This document shows positions 48,373-57,180 of a DNA stretch of 64,000 nt, piece by piece (positions within the stretch are counted from its first letter, which is position 1; each line of letters opens with the position of its first letter). Source of the DNA: Actinospica sp035493475. Lineage in GTDB: Bacteria; Actinomycetota; Actinomycetes; Streptomycetales; Catenulisporaceae. The translations under genes and the position numbers were made by a program. Location of the stretch: the NCBI GenBank assembly GCA_035493475.1, contig DATJIF010000112.1, forward strand, positions 62,001 to 126,000. The letters are read 5' to 3'. The notes beneath the pieces were generated by a model. The model worked only from the letters and a program-made list of their open reading frames with translations. It did not search any database and was not told the DNA's origin.

Positions 48373-49812
48373 CTACTCCACCCCCTTTGGGCCTGTTATC
48401 TCTGTGAACACCGCCAGCTGCGTCGCCGGCCCGAGCTCCGGATCGACGTCGCCGACCGGCCGGTACTCGACCGCGTATCCGCGCCGCCCGGCCACCGCCT
48501 CGGCCCACGCCGCGAACTCGGCCCGGGTCCACTCGAACCGGTGGTCGCGGTGCCGCATCCGCCCCGCCTCCAGCGTCTCGTAGCGCACGTTGTACTCGGC
48601 GTTCGGCGTCGTCACCACGACCGCGCGCGGCTTGGCCGCCCCGAACACCGCGTGCTCCAGCGAGGCCAGCCGCGGCGGATCGACGTGCTCGATGACCTCC
48701 ATCAGCACGGCCGCGTCGTAGCCCTTGAGCGACGTGTCGGTGTACGTCAGCGAACCCTGCTTCAGGGTCAGCCGCTCGGCCACCTGCGCGGGCTGCCGGT
48801 CGAGGTGCAGCTTGCGCGCGGCGTACTGCAGCGCCCGCGCCGACACGTCCACGCCGACGATCTCGGTGAAGTACCGTTCGTGCAGCAGCGCCCTGAGCAG
48901 CGCGCCACCGCCGCAGCCGAGGTCGAGCACGCGCCGTCCGCCGACGTCCTTGAGCGCGGCGATCACGGCGTCGCGCCGGTGTGTGGCGAGGGAGACGTGC
49001 GGGGTCTCCTCCTCCACCACTTCAGGTTCGGCTTCGATCGCGTTGTCGAGCTCCGACTCGGGCACCTCGTCGGACTCGGCGAGGCGGGCCAGGGCGCTGC
49101 GCACCAGTGTGGGGCGGCGGCCGAGGTAGCGGCGCGTGATCAGCTCGCGGTCCGGGTGGCCGGGCAGCCAGGCCTCGCCCGCGCGCAGCAGCTTCTCGAC
49201 CTCGCTCGGGTCGATCCAGTAGTGCTTCGACCCGTCGAGGACCGGCAGCAGCACGTACAGCTGGCTGAGCGCGTCCGACACCCGCTGCACGCCGGTGAGC
49301 GTGACATCGCAGTACCGTGACTCGCCCCACTCGGGGAACGCCGGGTCCAGCGGCAGCGGCACGGCCTCGACGGTCCAGCCGAGCGGCTCGAACAGCCGCG
49401 TCACGAAGGCCTCCCCCGCCGGGACGACCGGCAGGTGCAGGGTGAGCGGCAGCGCGGCGGCGGCGAGCTCGGGCCGGTCCTTCGACGTACCGCGGATCGC
49501 AGTGCGGAAGACCTGCCCGATGGCGCCCGCGAGCAGCGAGGTCGCGGCGTACGGCCGGTCGTTGACGTACTGCGAGAGCGAGAAGTCGGCCGAGTCGAGG
49601 TTGCGGCTCTTGATCAGGCCGATCGGGTCGATCTCCAGGTAGAGCGCCGCCGTGCACTGCTCCTCGTCCGCCTCGGGATAGAAGACCCGCGAGCGGCCGA
49701 AGCCGTGCGAGAAGTCCTGCACGGCGGCCGGGTTCTTGGCCAGCAGGTATCCGAGGTCGGTCGCGGGCCAGTCCGCTCCGGGCGGCCGCGTGGCGGTGAT
49801 CGTCACAAGCAT
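48373..49812 (-). CDS. Hen1, 3'-terminal RNA ribose 2'-O-methyltransferase
   Basis: A 479-residue partner of Pnkp. The N-terminal 250 residues (MLVTITATRPPGADWPATDLGYLLAKNP ...) are the Hen1-N domain that stimulates the Pnkp ligase. Residues 280-479 are the methyltransferase: SAM motif VLDLGCGGGALLRALL, then ALQYAARKLHL, and the metal-binding motif LMEVIEHVD, followed by the late histidine in RDHRFEWTRAEF. It methylates the 2'-OH of the 3' end at a broken RNA before sealing, blocking re-cleavage. The gene starts 174 bases from the divergent SIS gene, and the two repair genes form one operon. Confidence 0.94.
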   Translation of the reverse strand: MLVTITATRPPGADWPATDLGYLLAKNPAAVQDFSHGFGRSRVFYPEADEEQCTAALYLEIDPIGLIKSRNLDSADFSLSQYVNDRPYAATSLLAGAIGQVFRTAIRGTSKDRPELAAAALPLTLHLPVVPAGEAFVTRLFEPLGWTVEAVPLPLDPAFPEWGESRYCDVTLTGVQRVSDALSQLYVLLPVLDGSKHYWIDPSEVEKLLRAGEAWLPGHPDRELITRRYLGRRPTLVRSALARLAESDEVPESELDNAIEAEPEVVEEETPHVSLATHRRDAVIAALKDVGGRRVLDLGCGGGALLRALLHERYFTEIVGVDVSARALQYAARKLHLDRQPAQVAERLTLKQGSLTYTDTSLKGYDAAVLMEVIEHVDPPRLASLEHAVFGAAKPRAVVVTTPNAEYNVRYETLEAGRMRHRDHRFEWTRAEFAAWAEAVAGRRGYAVEYRPVGDVDPELGPATQLAVFTEITGPKGVE

Positions 49813-49986
49813 GCGCAGCAGTGTCCCGGACGTACGCGGCCGAAGGGAACCGGTTTAGCTGCGCGGACGGGTCCCGGCGCCCACCTCGCCGTTTGCCAAA
49901 TCTGCTCGATCATGCGACCGTTCGAGCAGTATCGCGCATCCAGTGCGCAGTATCGATCATTCGGGACACGCGAGGGAGGTCCGGCC

Positions 49987-50874
49987 GTGCGGCATGTCAC
50001 CGCGGAGATCGCGAGCCAGCCGGAGTGCTGGGAGCGGGCGGCGGCGCTCGCACCGGGAGCGAGGGGATTGCCCGCTCCGGGTGAGCGGGTGGCGGTCGTC
50101 GGCTGCGGGACGTCGTGGTTCATGGCCGCGAGCTACGCCGCGCTGCGCGAGGCCGCCGGCCAGGGCGAGACCGATGCGTTCGCGGCGTCCGAGTTCCCGG
50201 TGGATCGGCGCTATGACAGGGTGCTGGCGATCACCCGCTCGGGGACGACGAGCGAGGTTCTGGACCTGCTCGAGAAGCTGCGCGGGAGCGTGCCGACGAC
50301 GGCGATCACCGGGGATCCGAGCACGCCGGTGATGCAGGCCGCCGACGAGCTCGTCATGCTCGACTTCGCCGACGAGAAGTCCGTGGTCCAGACCCGCTTC
50401 GCGACCACGACCCTGGCTGTCCTCCGCGCGCACCTCGGCGAGGACCTGAGCGCGGCGATCGCGGATGCGCGCACGGCAGTCGAGAGCGCGCTCGCTCCGG
50501 AACTCGTGGCCGCCGAGCAGTTCACGTTCCTGGGCACCGGCTGGACGATCGGGCTCGCGGCCGAGGCGGCGCTGAAGATGCGCGAGGCCGCGGGCGCGTG
50601 GACCGAGTCGTACCCGGCGATGGAGTACCGGCACGGGCCGATCAGCATCACCGGGCCGAACCGCGTGGCCTGGGCGTTCGGAGCGCTGCCGGACGGACTG
50701 GCCGCGCAGATCGGCGCGACCGGGGGCCGGTGCGAGCAGGGCCCCGAGTCGGATCCGATGGCCGAGCTGATCCGGGTTCAGCGGCTCGCCGTCGCGATCG
50801 CCGAGTCGCGCGGCCTGGACCCGGACCAGCCGCGTCACCTCACCCGCTCCGTCATCTTGGCAGGACAGTCATGA
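49987..50874 (+). CDS. SIS-domain sugar isomerase/deaminase-like protein
   Basis: A 295-residue protein with two SIS (sugar isomerase) domains, similar to AgaS/GlmS C-terminal isomerase modules. The first has VAVVGCGTSWFMAASYAALRE and ITRSGTTSEVLDLLEKL. The second has TFLGTGWTIGLAAEAALKMREAAGAWTESYPAMEYRHGPISI, where the E-Y-R-H-G-P motif is the catalytic-site signature of GlmS-like isomerases. It may act on amino sugar phosphates or fructosamine-6-phosphates. GTG 49987 has GGAGG 8 bases upstream. The stop overlaps the ATG of the aldolase gene by 4 bases, so the two form an operon. Confidence 0.85.
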   Translation: MRHVTAEIASQPECWERAAALAPGARGLPAPGERVAVVGCGTSWFMAASYAALREAAGQGETDAFAASEFPVDRRYDRVLAITRSGTTSEVLDLLEKLRGSVPTTAITGDPSTPVMQAADELVMLDFADEKSVVQTRFATTTLAVLRAHLGEDLSAAIADARTAVESALAPELVAAEQFTFLGTGWTIGLAAEAALKMREAAGAWTESYPAMEYRHGPISITGPNRVAWAFGALPDGLAAQIGATGGRCEQGPESDPMAELIRVQRLAVAIAESRGLDPDQPRHLTRSVILAGQS

Positions 50875-51716
50875 CCCTGGTTCCGACCGGCTCCCTGCTG
50901 GCCGCAGCGCGCACCGAGAAGCGGGCGGTCGCGGCGTTCAACGTCATCACGCTCGAACACGCCGAGGGGATCGTCGCGGGCGCCGAGCGTGCCGGGCGGC
51001 CGGTGATCCTGCAGATCAGCGAGAACGCGGTCAAGTTCCACGACGGCCGCGTCCTGCCGATCGCGCTGGCTACGCGGGCGCTGGCCGAGGCGGCGAACGT
51101 GCCGGTGTCGCTGCACCTGGACCACGTCGAGGACGACGCGCTGCTGCATCAGGCTGCTGACGCCGGTTTCAGCTCGGTCATGTTCGATGCCTCGCACGCG
51201 TCGTACGCGGAGAACGTCGAGCGCACGCGCCGGGCCGCCGATTGGGCGCACGCGAACGGTCTGCTGATCGAGTCCGAGCTCGGGCAGGTCGGCGGCAAGG
51301 ACGGCGTGCATCTCAGCGCGCACGAGCCGGGCGCGCGCACGGACCCCGACGAGGCGGCCGCGTACGTCGCGGCGACTGGCGTGGACGCGCTGGCCGTGGC
51401 GGTCGGCAGCTCGCACGCGATGACCGAGCGCACGGCGGGCCTCGACTTCGCGTTGATCGAGCGGTTGCGCGACGCGGTTCCGGTGCCGCTGGTGCTGCAC
51501 GGTTCCTCGGGCGTACCGGACGACACGTTGGCGAAGGGCGTGCGCGCGGGCATCGTGAAGGTCAACATCGGCACCGCGTTGAACATCGCCTACACCGGCG
51601 CCGTCCGGTCCTTCCTGGCGGGCGACGCGAAGGCGGTCGATCCGCGGAAGTACCTCAAGCCCGCGCGCCTGGCCCTCGCGGAGACGGTGGCGCAGCTGAT
51701 CGGCGTCATCGCGTAG
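50871..51716 (+). CDS. Class II fructose/tagatose-bisphosphate aldolase family protein
   Basis: A 281-residue zinc-dependent ketose-bisphosphate aldolase (Fba/GatY/KbaY type). It has LHLDHVEDDALLHQAADAGFSSVMFDASH (H-x-D zinc region), IESELGQVGGKD (catalytic and metal), and VLHGSSGVPDDTLAKGVRAGIVKVNIGT (phosphate-binding H-G-x-S-G and N-I-x-T). Together with the SIS protein it resembles the amino-sugar (galactosamine) degradation pair, but no kinase or deacetylase is nearby. It might also act on another ketose phosphate. ATG overlaps the SIS stop. The hydroxyproline genes begin 45 bases later, so read-through is possible. Confidence 0.87.
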   Translation: MTLVPTGSLLAAARTEKRAVAAFNVITLEHAEGIVAGAERAGRPVILQISENAVKFHDGRVLPIALATRALAEAANVPVSLHLDHVEDDALLHQAADAGFSSVMFDASHASYAENVERTRRAADWAHANGLLIESELGQVGGKDGVHLSAHEPGARTDPDEAAAYVAATGVDALAVAVGSSHAMTERTAGLDFALIERLRDAVPVPLVLHGSSGVPDDTLAKGVRAGIVKVNIGTALNIAYTGAVRSFLAGDAKAVDPRKYLKPARLALAETVAQLIGVIA

Positions 51717-51761
51717 GTGCTCGCTCTTGGCAGGACCGCTGTCATGTGACATTTTACTGTC

Positions 51762-52934
51762 GTGGACCTGCCGAAAGAGTGCGACCTCGTGGTCATCGGC
51801 GCCGGGATGACCGGCGCCGCGTGCACCTGGTACGCGGCACGGGCCGGGCTGCGGGTCGCCGTGCTGGACCGGGGCGCGGTCGCGGGCGGCACGACGGGCG
51901 CGGGCGAGGGGAACCTGCTCGTCTCCGACAAGGAGCCGGGCCCGGAGCTCGACCTGGCGCTGCTCTCGACGCGGCTGTGGCGTGAGCTGGCAGACGGGTT
52001 CGGCGGCGGGATCGAGTACGAGGCGAAGGGCGGGCTCGTCGTCGCGGCGCGGCCTGAGGGGTTCGCGGCGCTGGAGGCGTTCGCGGACGAGCAGCGGCGG
52101 TCGGGGGTCGTCGCTGAGTCGGTCGGCGCGGATGATCTCTCAGGGCTGGAGCCGCACCTCGCGGACGGTCTCGCGGGCGGCATCCACTATCCGCAGGACG
52201 CGCAGGTTCAGCCCGCTCGCGCCGCGGCGCTGCTGATCCGGGACGCGACTCGGGGCCACGGAGCTTCGCTGCATACGAACACGACCGTCACGGCCCTGAC
52301 ACGCGGCGCGGACGGGACCGTGACCGGCGTCGTGACCGATCGCGGCACAGTGCATGCTTCGTGGGTCCTGAACGCGGCGGGCACGTGGGGCGGGGAGGTC
52401 GCGCGGCTCGCGGACGTGCATCTGCCGGTGCTGCCGAGACGCGGATTCGTGCTGGTCACGGAGCCGTTGCCGCGCCTGATCCGGCATAAGGTGTACGCGG
52501 CGGACTACGTCGCGGACGTGGCGAGCAGCTCGGCCGCGCTCCAGGCGTCGGCGGTGGTCGAGGGGACGGCTGCCGGGCCGGTGCTGATCGGGGCGAGCCG
52601 GGAGCGGGTCGGGTTCGATCGGCGTTTCTCGCTGGAGGTCGCGCGGCTGCTCGCGCGGCAGGCGATCGACCTCTTCCCCGCATTGGCGCAGGTCAAGGCG
52701 ATGCGGAGCTACGTCGGCTTTCGACCGTACATGCCGGACCATCTCCCTGCCATCGGCCCGGATCCGCGCGCACCGGGACTGCTGCACGCGTGCGGCCACG
52801 AGGGTGCGGGCATCGGCCTGGCACCCGCGACGGGTCATCTCATTGCCCAGATACTGACCGATGAGACCCCTGATCTGGATCTGACTCCGTTCCGGCCCGA
52901 GCGATTCAACGACACTGGCGGTGAGGAGGCATGA
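51762..52934 (+). CDS. FAD-dependent D-hydroxyproline dehydrogenase subunit (DAAO/GlyOx-like)
   Basis: A 390-residue flavoprotein of the D-amino acid/glycine oxidase family, probably the catalytic subunit of cis-4-hydroxy-D-proline dehydrogenase. The N-terminal FAD motif is CDLVVIGAGMTGAACTWYAARAGLRVAVLDRG. The C-terminal FRPYMPDHLPAIGP and HEGAGIGLAPATG fit the flavin C-terminal part. The two genes immediately after encode a [2Fe-2S] protein and a second flavoprotein, as in the three-subunit enzyme. GTG 51762 is preceded by ATGTGACAT and a repeat of TCTTGGCAGGAC. The gene ends 4 bases into the next gene. Confidence 0.88.
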   Translation: MDLPKECDLVVIGAGMTGAACTWYAARAGLRVAVLDRGAVAGGTTGAGEGNLLVSDKEPGPELDLALLSTRLWRELADGFGGGIEYEAKGGLVVAARPEGFAALEAFADEQRRSGVVAESVGADDLSGLEPHLADGLAGGIHYPQDAQVQPARAAALLIRDATRGHGASLHTNTTVTALTRGADGTVTGVVTDRGTVHASWVLNAAGTWGGEVARLADVHLPVLPRRGFVLVTEPLPRLIRHKVYAADYVADVASSSAALQASAVVEGTAAGPVLIGASRERVGFDRRFSLEVARLLARQAIDLFPALAQVKAMRSYVGFRPYMPDHLPAIGPDPRAPGLLHACGHEGAGIGLAPATGHLIAQILTDETPDLDLTPFRPERFNDTGGEEA

Positions 52935-53239
52935 GACGCAATCCCCTGATGCTCGTCGAGGCCCAGCCGGAACCGGCGTTCCAGGTGACCTTCGATGGCG
53001 CGACGCTCGACGCACTGCCTGGTCAGACGATCGCGGCCGTGCTCTGGTCGGCGGGAATCACCGCGTGGCGGCGGACGCGGGTGGACGACCGTCCGCGCGG
53101 CGTGTTCTGCGGCATCGGCGTGTGCTTCGACTGCCTGGTGACGGTGAACGACATGCCGAATCAGCGTGCGTGTTTGCTGCCCGCACAGCCCGGCGACGTG
53201 ATCACGACTCAGCGGGGTGACGGCCATGGCGCGGCATGA
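52931..53239 (+). CDS. [2Fe-2S]-binding subunit of hydroxyproline dehydrogenase
   Basis: A 102-residue ferredoxin-like small subunit. The four cluster ligands are C60, C65, C68 and C81 (C-x4-C-x2-C-x12-C), within FCGIGVCFDCLVTVNDMPNQRAC, of the Fer2_4 type. The N-terminal half is a beta-grasp fold. It would carry electrons between the flavoproteins of the dehydrogenase. ATG 52931 is preceded by GAGGAGG, an excellent ribosome binding site inside the upstream gene. It overlaps the next gene by about 14 bases. Confidence 0.9.
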   Translation: MRRNPLMLVEAQPEPAFQVTFDGATLDALPGQTIAAVLWSAGITAWRRTRVDDRPRGVFCGIGVCFDCLVTVNDMPNQRACLLPAQPGDVITTQRGDGHGAA

Positions 53240-54605
53240 GCTCGCAGTGATCGGTGCGGGACCGGCCGGTCTCGCGGCGGCGATCGCGGCAGCGGACGCG
53301 GGCCTGCGCGTCGCGCTGATCGATGGCGCGGCGGACGCGGGCGGACAGTTCTACCGGCAGACGGCGCGGCAACTCCACGCACGACGGCCCGAGCGGCTGT
53401 ATCACGGCTGGTCGGAGTGGGAGTCGCTGCGGGACCGGCTTGCTGCACACCGGGAGTCGGAGCGGATCACGTTCCTGGCCGAGCGGCACGTGTGGCACGT
53501 GGAGCCAGCCGACGGGGACGGGTTCGTCGTTCACGCGCAGGTCGGGCCGGAGCAGCAGCGATCTGAGTCGGTGGCGGCCGGTGGGCTGGTGCTCGCAGTC
53601 GGGGGTTACGAGCGGGTGCTGCCGTTTCCCGGATGGACGCTGCCTGGTGTGCTGACGGCCGGTGGAGCGCAGGCGATGCTCAAGGCGGGGCTTGTGCTGC
53701 CGGGCAGGCGTGTGGTCGTCGCTGGCGCCGGGCCGTTGTTGCTGCCGGTCGCTGGCGGGTTGGCTGCGGCGGGTGCTGAGGTCGCGGGGGTGTTCGACTC
53801 GTCCGATCCGCGTGCGTTCGGTCGGCATGTGCGGGCGCTCGCTCAGAATCCGGAGAAGCTCGCGGAGGGTGTCGGTTACGCGGCTCGGCTGGCGTGGCAC
53901 GGGCTTCGGGTGCGGTTCCGGTACTCGGTGATCGCGGTGCACGGAGACGAGCGGGTTGAGGCGGTCACCGTCGCAGGGCCCGATGGAAGTCGCGGGCGGC
54001 GGATCGAGTGCGATGCGCTGGCCGTGAGCCACGGGATGCTCCCGCACACGGAGATCGCGCAGACCCTCGGCGCGCGGATCGGCATCAGAGGCGCTGTCGC
54101 GGTCGATACGGAGCAGCGCACGGACGTCGCGAACCTGTGGGCGGCGGGCGAGACGACCGGGATCGGTGGCGCTGCGTTGTCGCTGGTCGAGGGCGAGATC
54201 GCGGGACGGTCGGCGGCGGCGAGGCTGCGTGGTGACATGCCGAGAGACCTTGCGGCGAGTCAGCGGACGCGGCGTCGGCTGGCGGCGTTCGCGGAAGCGT
54301 TGGAGGACGCTTACTCGGCCCCGGCGGGATGGGCGGATCGCGTGACCGACGAGACAGTCCTCTGTCGGTGCGAGGAGGTCACGGCGGCCTCGGTCCGTGA
54401 AGCAGTGTCCGAACTCGGCGCGACCGATCTGCGGACCATCAAACTACTGACGCGCGCCGGCATGGGCTGGTGTCAGGGACGGATCTGCGGGCCGGGAGTC
54501 GCGGGCGTCGCCGGATGCCCGCTCACGCCCGCGAACACGCCGTTCGCCCGGCCGGTGCCGCTCGGCGTACTGGCGGAAATCGACGACAACGGAGGCTCAG
54601 AGTGA
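53226..54605 (+). CDS. NAD(P)/FAD oxidoreductase subunit with BFD-like [2Fe-2S] domain
   Basis: A 460-residue flavoprotein. Residues 1-370 are an NAD(P)H/FAD oxidoreductase with GxGxxG at both nucleotide sites (LAVIGAGPAGLAAAIAAADAGLRVALIDGA; RRVVVAGAGPLLLPVAGGL). Residues 385-440 are a BFD-type iron-sulfur domain with VLCRCEEVT and MGWCQGRICGPG. This is the third subunit of the D-hydroxyproline dehydrogenase complex (large NAD-type). ATG 53226 has GGGGTGA upstream, giving MARHELAVIG; GTG 53217 is possible. The stop overlaps the next start (GTGA). Confidence 0.9.
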   Translation: MARHELAVIGAGPAGLAAAIAAADAGLRVALIDGAADAGGQFYRQTARQLHARRPERLYHGWSEWESLRDRLAAHRESERITFLAERHVWHVEPADGDGFVVHAQVGPEQQRSESVAAGGLVLAVGGYERVLPFPGWTLPGVLTAGGAQAMLKAGLVLPGRRVVVAGAGPLLLPVAGGLAAAGAEVAGVFDSSDPRAFGRHVRALAQNPEKLAEGVGYAARLAWHGLRVRFRYSVIAVHGDERVEAVTVAGPDGSRGRRIECDALAVSHGMLPHTEIAQTLGARIGIRGAVAVDTEQRTDVANLWAAGETTGIGGAALSLVEGEIAGRSAAARLRGDMPRDLAASQRTRRRLAAFAEALEDAYSAPAGWADRVTDETVLCRCEEVTAASVREAVSELGATDLRTIKLLTRAGMGWCQGRICGPGVAGVAGCPLTPANTPFARPVPLGVLAEIDDNGGSE

Positions 54606-55504
54606 ACGACTCGATCGAGACCCGCGTACCGTGGCACGGCGTGCTCGTGGCCACCGCGCTCCCCCTGCGCGAGGACCTGAGCGTGGACTACGACGCGTAC
54701 GCCGCGCACTGTGCGTGGCTCGTCGCCGAGGGCTGCGACCAGGTCGTGCCGAACGGGTCGCTCGGCGAGTACCAGACGCTCGCGCCCGAGGAGCGCGCCC
54801 GGGTCGTGCAGACGGCTGCGGACGCGATCGGCGCGGACCGCGTGATCCCGGGCGTCGCGGCGTACGGTTCGGCCGAGGCGCGGCGCTGGGCGGAGCAGGC
54901 GGCGGACGCGGGGTGCCCGGCCGTGCTGCTGCTCCCGCCGAACGCGTACCGCGCCGATCATTCGACCGTGCGCGCGCACTATGCCGAGGTCGCGAAGGCC
55001 GGGCTGCCGATCGTGGCCTACAACAACCCGTTCGACACCAAGGTGGACCTCGTCCCCGAACTGCTCGCAGAGCTCTACCACGCCGGACACATCGTCGCGG
55101 TGAAGGAGTTCAGCGGGGACGTGCGGCGGCCGTATCAGCTCGCTGAGCTGGCGCCCGGCCTCGACCTGCTGATCGGTGCGGACGACGTGCTGCTCGAACT
55201 GGCCATCGCCGGGGCTAAGGGCTGGGTCGCGGGCTACCCGAACGCGCTTCCCGCGGCGACCGTGAAGCTCTACCGCGCCGCCGTCGCCGGGGACCTGCAG
55301 ACCGCGCTCCCCCTCTACCGTGAACTACACTCGCTGCTGCGCTGGGACTCGCGGACCGAGTTCGTGCAGGCCATCAAGCTGTCGATGGACATCGTCGGGC
55401 GGTACGGCGGTCCGTGCCGGGCCCCGCGCAGCCCGCTGACCGCCGAGCAGGAGAAGGCCGTGCGCGAGGCGACCGAGCGGTTCGTTGCTCAGGCAGGAGT
55501 CTGA
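54602..55504 (+). CDS. Dihydrodipicolinate-synthase-family deaminase (Pyr4H2C deaminase, HypD-like)
   Basis: A 300-residue class I aldolase-fold enzyme. It has the Schiff-base lysine K168 in IVAVKEFSGD, the YNNP motif (IVAYNNPFDTKVDL) and the GSLGEYQTLAPEER loop. In the hydroxyproline operon its role would be deamination and dehydration of 1-pyrroline-4-hydroxy-2-carboxylate to 2-oxoglutarate semialdehyde. The alternative, lysine biosynthesis DapA, is unlikely because the genes around are all hydroxyproline-type and a chromosomal dapA would lie elsewhere. GTG 54602 overlaps the previous stop by 4 bases. Confidence 0.88.
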   Translation: MNDSIETRVPWHGVLVATALPLREDLSVDYDAYAAHCAWLVAEGCDQVVPNGSLGEYQTLAPEERARVVQTAADAIGADRVIPGVAAYGSAEARRWAEQAADAGCPAVLLLPPNAYRADHSTVRAHYAEVAKAGLPIVAYNNPFDTKVDLVPELLAELYHAGHIVAVKEFSGDVRRPYQLAELAPGLDLLIGADDVLLELAIAGAKGWVAGYPNALPAATVKLYRAAVAGDLQTALPLYRELHSLLRWDSRTEFVQAIKLSMDIVGRYGGPCRAPRSPLTAEQEKAVREATERFVAQAGV

Positions 55505-55507
55505 TTC

Positions 55508-56509
55508 ATGCGCAGCAAACTGGTCCTGCACGCGGTGGATTCGCACACCGAGGGCATGCCGACGCGCGTCATCACCGGCGGCGTGGGCGTGATCCCGGGC
55601 GCGACGATGTCCGAGCGGCGCGTGCACTTCATGGAGCACCTCGACCACCTTCGCACGTTCCTGATGTACGAGCCGCGTGGCCACGCGTCGATGAGCGGCG
55701 CGATCCTGCAGCCGCCGACCCGCCCCGACGCCGACTACGGAGTGCTGTTCATCGAGGTCTCCGGCTGCCTGCCGATGTGCGGGCACGGCACGATCGGCGT
55801 GGCGACGGTGCTGGTCGAGACGGGGATGGTGCCGGTCGTCGAGCCGGTCACGACCGTGCGGCTGGACACTCCGGCCGGCCTGGTCACGGCCGAGGTGCAC
55901 GTGGAGGACGGCGCGGCCACGGCGGTCACGCTCGCGAACGTGCCCGCGTACAGCGTCGCGCTCGACCGCAAGATCACGCTCCCGAGCGGCCGCAGCGTGA
56001 CCTACGACCTGGCGTACGGCGGCAACTACTACGCGATCCTGCCGCTGGAGCAGTTCGACCTGCCCTTCGACCGCGCGCGCAAGAACGAGATCCTGGCGGC
56101 CGGGCTGGAACTGATGGACGCGATCAACAGCGAGGACGAGCCCTTACACCCGCTGGACGCGTCCGTGCACGGCTGCCATCACGTCCAGTTCCTAGCCCCG
56201 GACGCCACGCCCGAGCACTCTCGGCACGCGATGGCGATCCACCCGGGCTGGTTCGACCGCTCCCCCTGCGGCACCGGCACCTCCGCGCGGATGGCGCAGC
56301 TGCACGCGCGCGGCCAGCTGGAGATCGGGCGCGAGTTCGTCAACGAGTCGTTCATCGGCACGCGCTTCACCGGCCGGCTGCTCGGCGAGACGACGATCGG
56401 CGACGTGCCCGCCGTGCTGCCCTCGATCACCGGCCGCGCATGGATCACCGGGACGGCGCAGTACATGCTCGACCCGACCGACCCGTTCCCGGCCGGGTTC
56501 CTGCTGTGA
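55508..56509 (+). CDS. 4-hydroxyproline 2-epimerase (proline racemase family)
   Basis: A 333-residue epimerase that interconverts trans-4-hydroxy-L-proline and cis-4-hydroxy-D-proline. Both catalytic cysteines are kept: C91 in PMCGHGT and C254 in SPCGTGTSARM, the latter ruling out the Thr-type dehydratase branch. The N-terminus HAVDSHTEGMPTRVITGGVG and the length are typical. A pure proline racemase cannot be excluded, but the operon strongly favours hydroxyproline. It starts 3 bases after the deaminase gene and its stop overlaps the GntR start by 4 bases. Confidence 0.9.
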   Translation: MRSKLVLHAVDSHTEGMPTRVITGGVGVIPGATMSERRVHFMEHLDHLRTFLMYEPRGHASMSGAILQPPTRPDADYGVLFIEVSGCLPMCGHGTIGVATVLVETGMVPVVEPVTTVRLDTPAGLVTAEVHVEDGAATAVTLANVPAYSVALDRKITLPSGRSVTYDLAYGGNYYAILPLEQFDLPFDRARKNEILAAGLELMDAINSEDEPLHPLDASVHGCHHVQFLAPDATPEHSRHAMAIHPGWFDRSPCGTGTSARMAQLHARGQLEIGREFVNESFIGTRFTGRLLGETTIGDVPAVLPSITGRAWITGTAQYMLDPTDPFPAGFLL

Positions 56510-57168
56510 CGGCCGACGGTTCGGCGCTCACCTCGCTCGGCGCGCACCGCCGCCTGCGGGACCAGGTCGCGGACGCGCTGCGGGCCGCGCTGATCGCCGG
56601 CGAGCTCAAGCCCGGTGCGGTGTACTCGGCCCCCGGCCTGGCCGCGCGCTTCGGCGTCTCGGCCACGCCGGTACGTGAGGCGATGCTCGATCTCGTGCGC
56701 GAGGGTCTCGTGGAGACGATGCCCAACAAGGGATTCCGCGTCACAGAGGTCTCAGAACGGCAGTTGGACGAGTACACACAGATCAGAGAGCTGATCGAGA
56801 TACCGATCATCGTCGGACTCGCACGGACCGCCGACCGCGCACGGCTGGAGGCACTGCGTCCGCAGGCCGAGCTGATCGTGGACGCGGCGGTCGCCGGCGA
56901 CCTGATCGGCTACCTGGAGGCGGACCGTCGGCTGCACCTCGCGTTGCTCGCGATGGCCGGGAACGAGCACCTCGTGGCGGTCGTCGAGGACCTGCGGAAG
57001 CGCTCGCGGCTCTTCGGCCTGCAGGAACTCGCCGACGCCGGGAAGTTGGAGTCCTCGGCACGCGAACACCTCGAGTTGCTCGACGCCCTGATCGCGGGCG
57101 ACGAGGAGGCGGTGCGCGCGTGCATGGCGCACCACCTCTCGCACGTCAGGACCCTGTGGGCGAAGTAG
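56506..57168 (+). CDS. GntR family (FCD) regulator of the hydroxyproline operon
   Basis: A 220-residue FadR/GntR-family repressor. The N-terminal winged HTH is residues 15-75 (LRDQVADALRAALIAGELKPGAVYSAPGLAARFGVSATPVREAMLDLVREGLVETMPNKGFRV, given here only as landmarks in sequence order). The C-terminal FCD ligand domain holds metal or effector residues in REHLELLDALIAGDEEAVRACMAHHLSHVRTL. It probably binds a hydroxyproline-pathway metabolite and controls the operon from within it. GTG 56506 overlaps the epimerase stop. Candidate site GTCA-TG-TGAC lies at 51741-51750, just before the first gene. Confidence 0.87.
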   Translation: MTADGSALTSLGAHRRLRDQVADALRAALIAGELKPGAVYSAPGLAARFGVSATPVREAMLDLVREGLVETMPNKGFRVTEVSERQLDEYTQIRELIEIPIIVGLARTADRARLEALRPQAELIVDAAVAGDLIGYLEADRRLHLALLAMAGNEHLVAVVEDLRKRSRLFGLQELADAGKLESSAREHLELLDALIAGDEEAVRACMAHHLSHVRTLWAK

Positions 57169-57180
57169 CCCGCCGGCGGC

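Noticed and set aside
45871..49320. A long plus-strand frame opposite Pnkp/Hen1
   Set aside because: Arg/His/Pro-rich shadow translation; Pnkp and Hen1 on the other strand have complete catalytic motifs.
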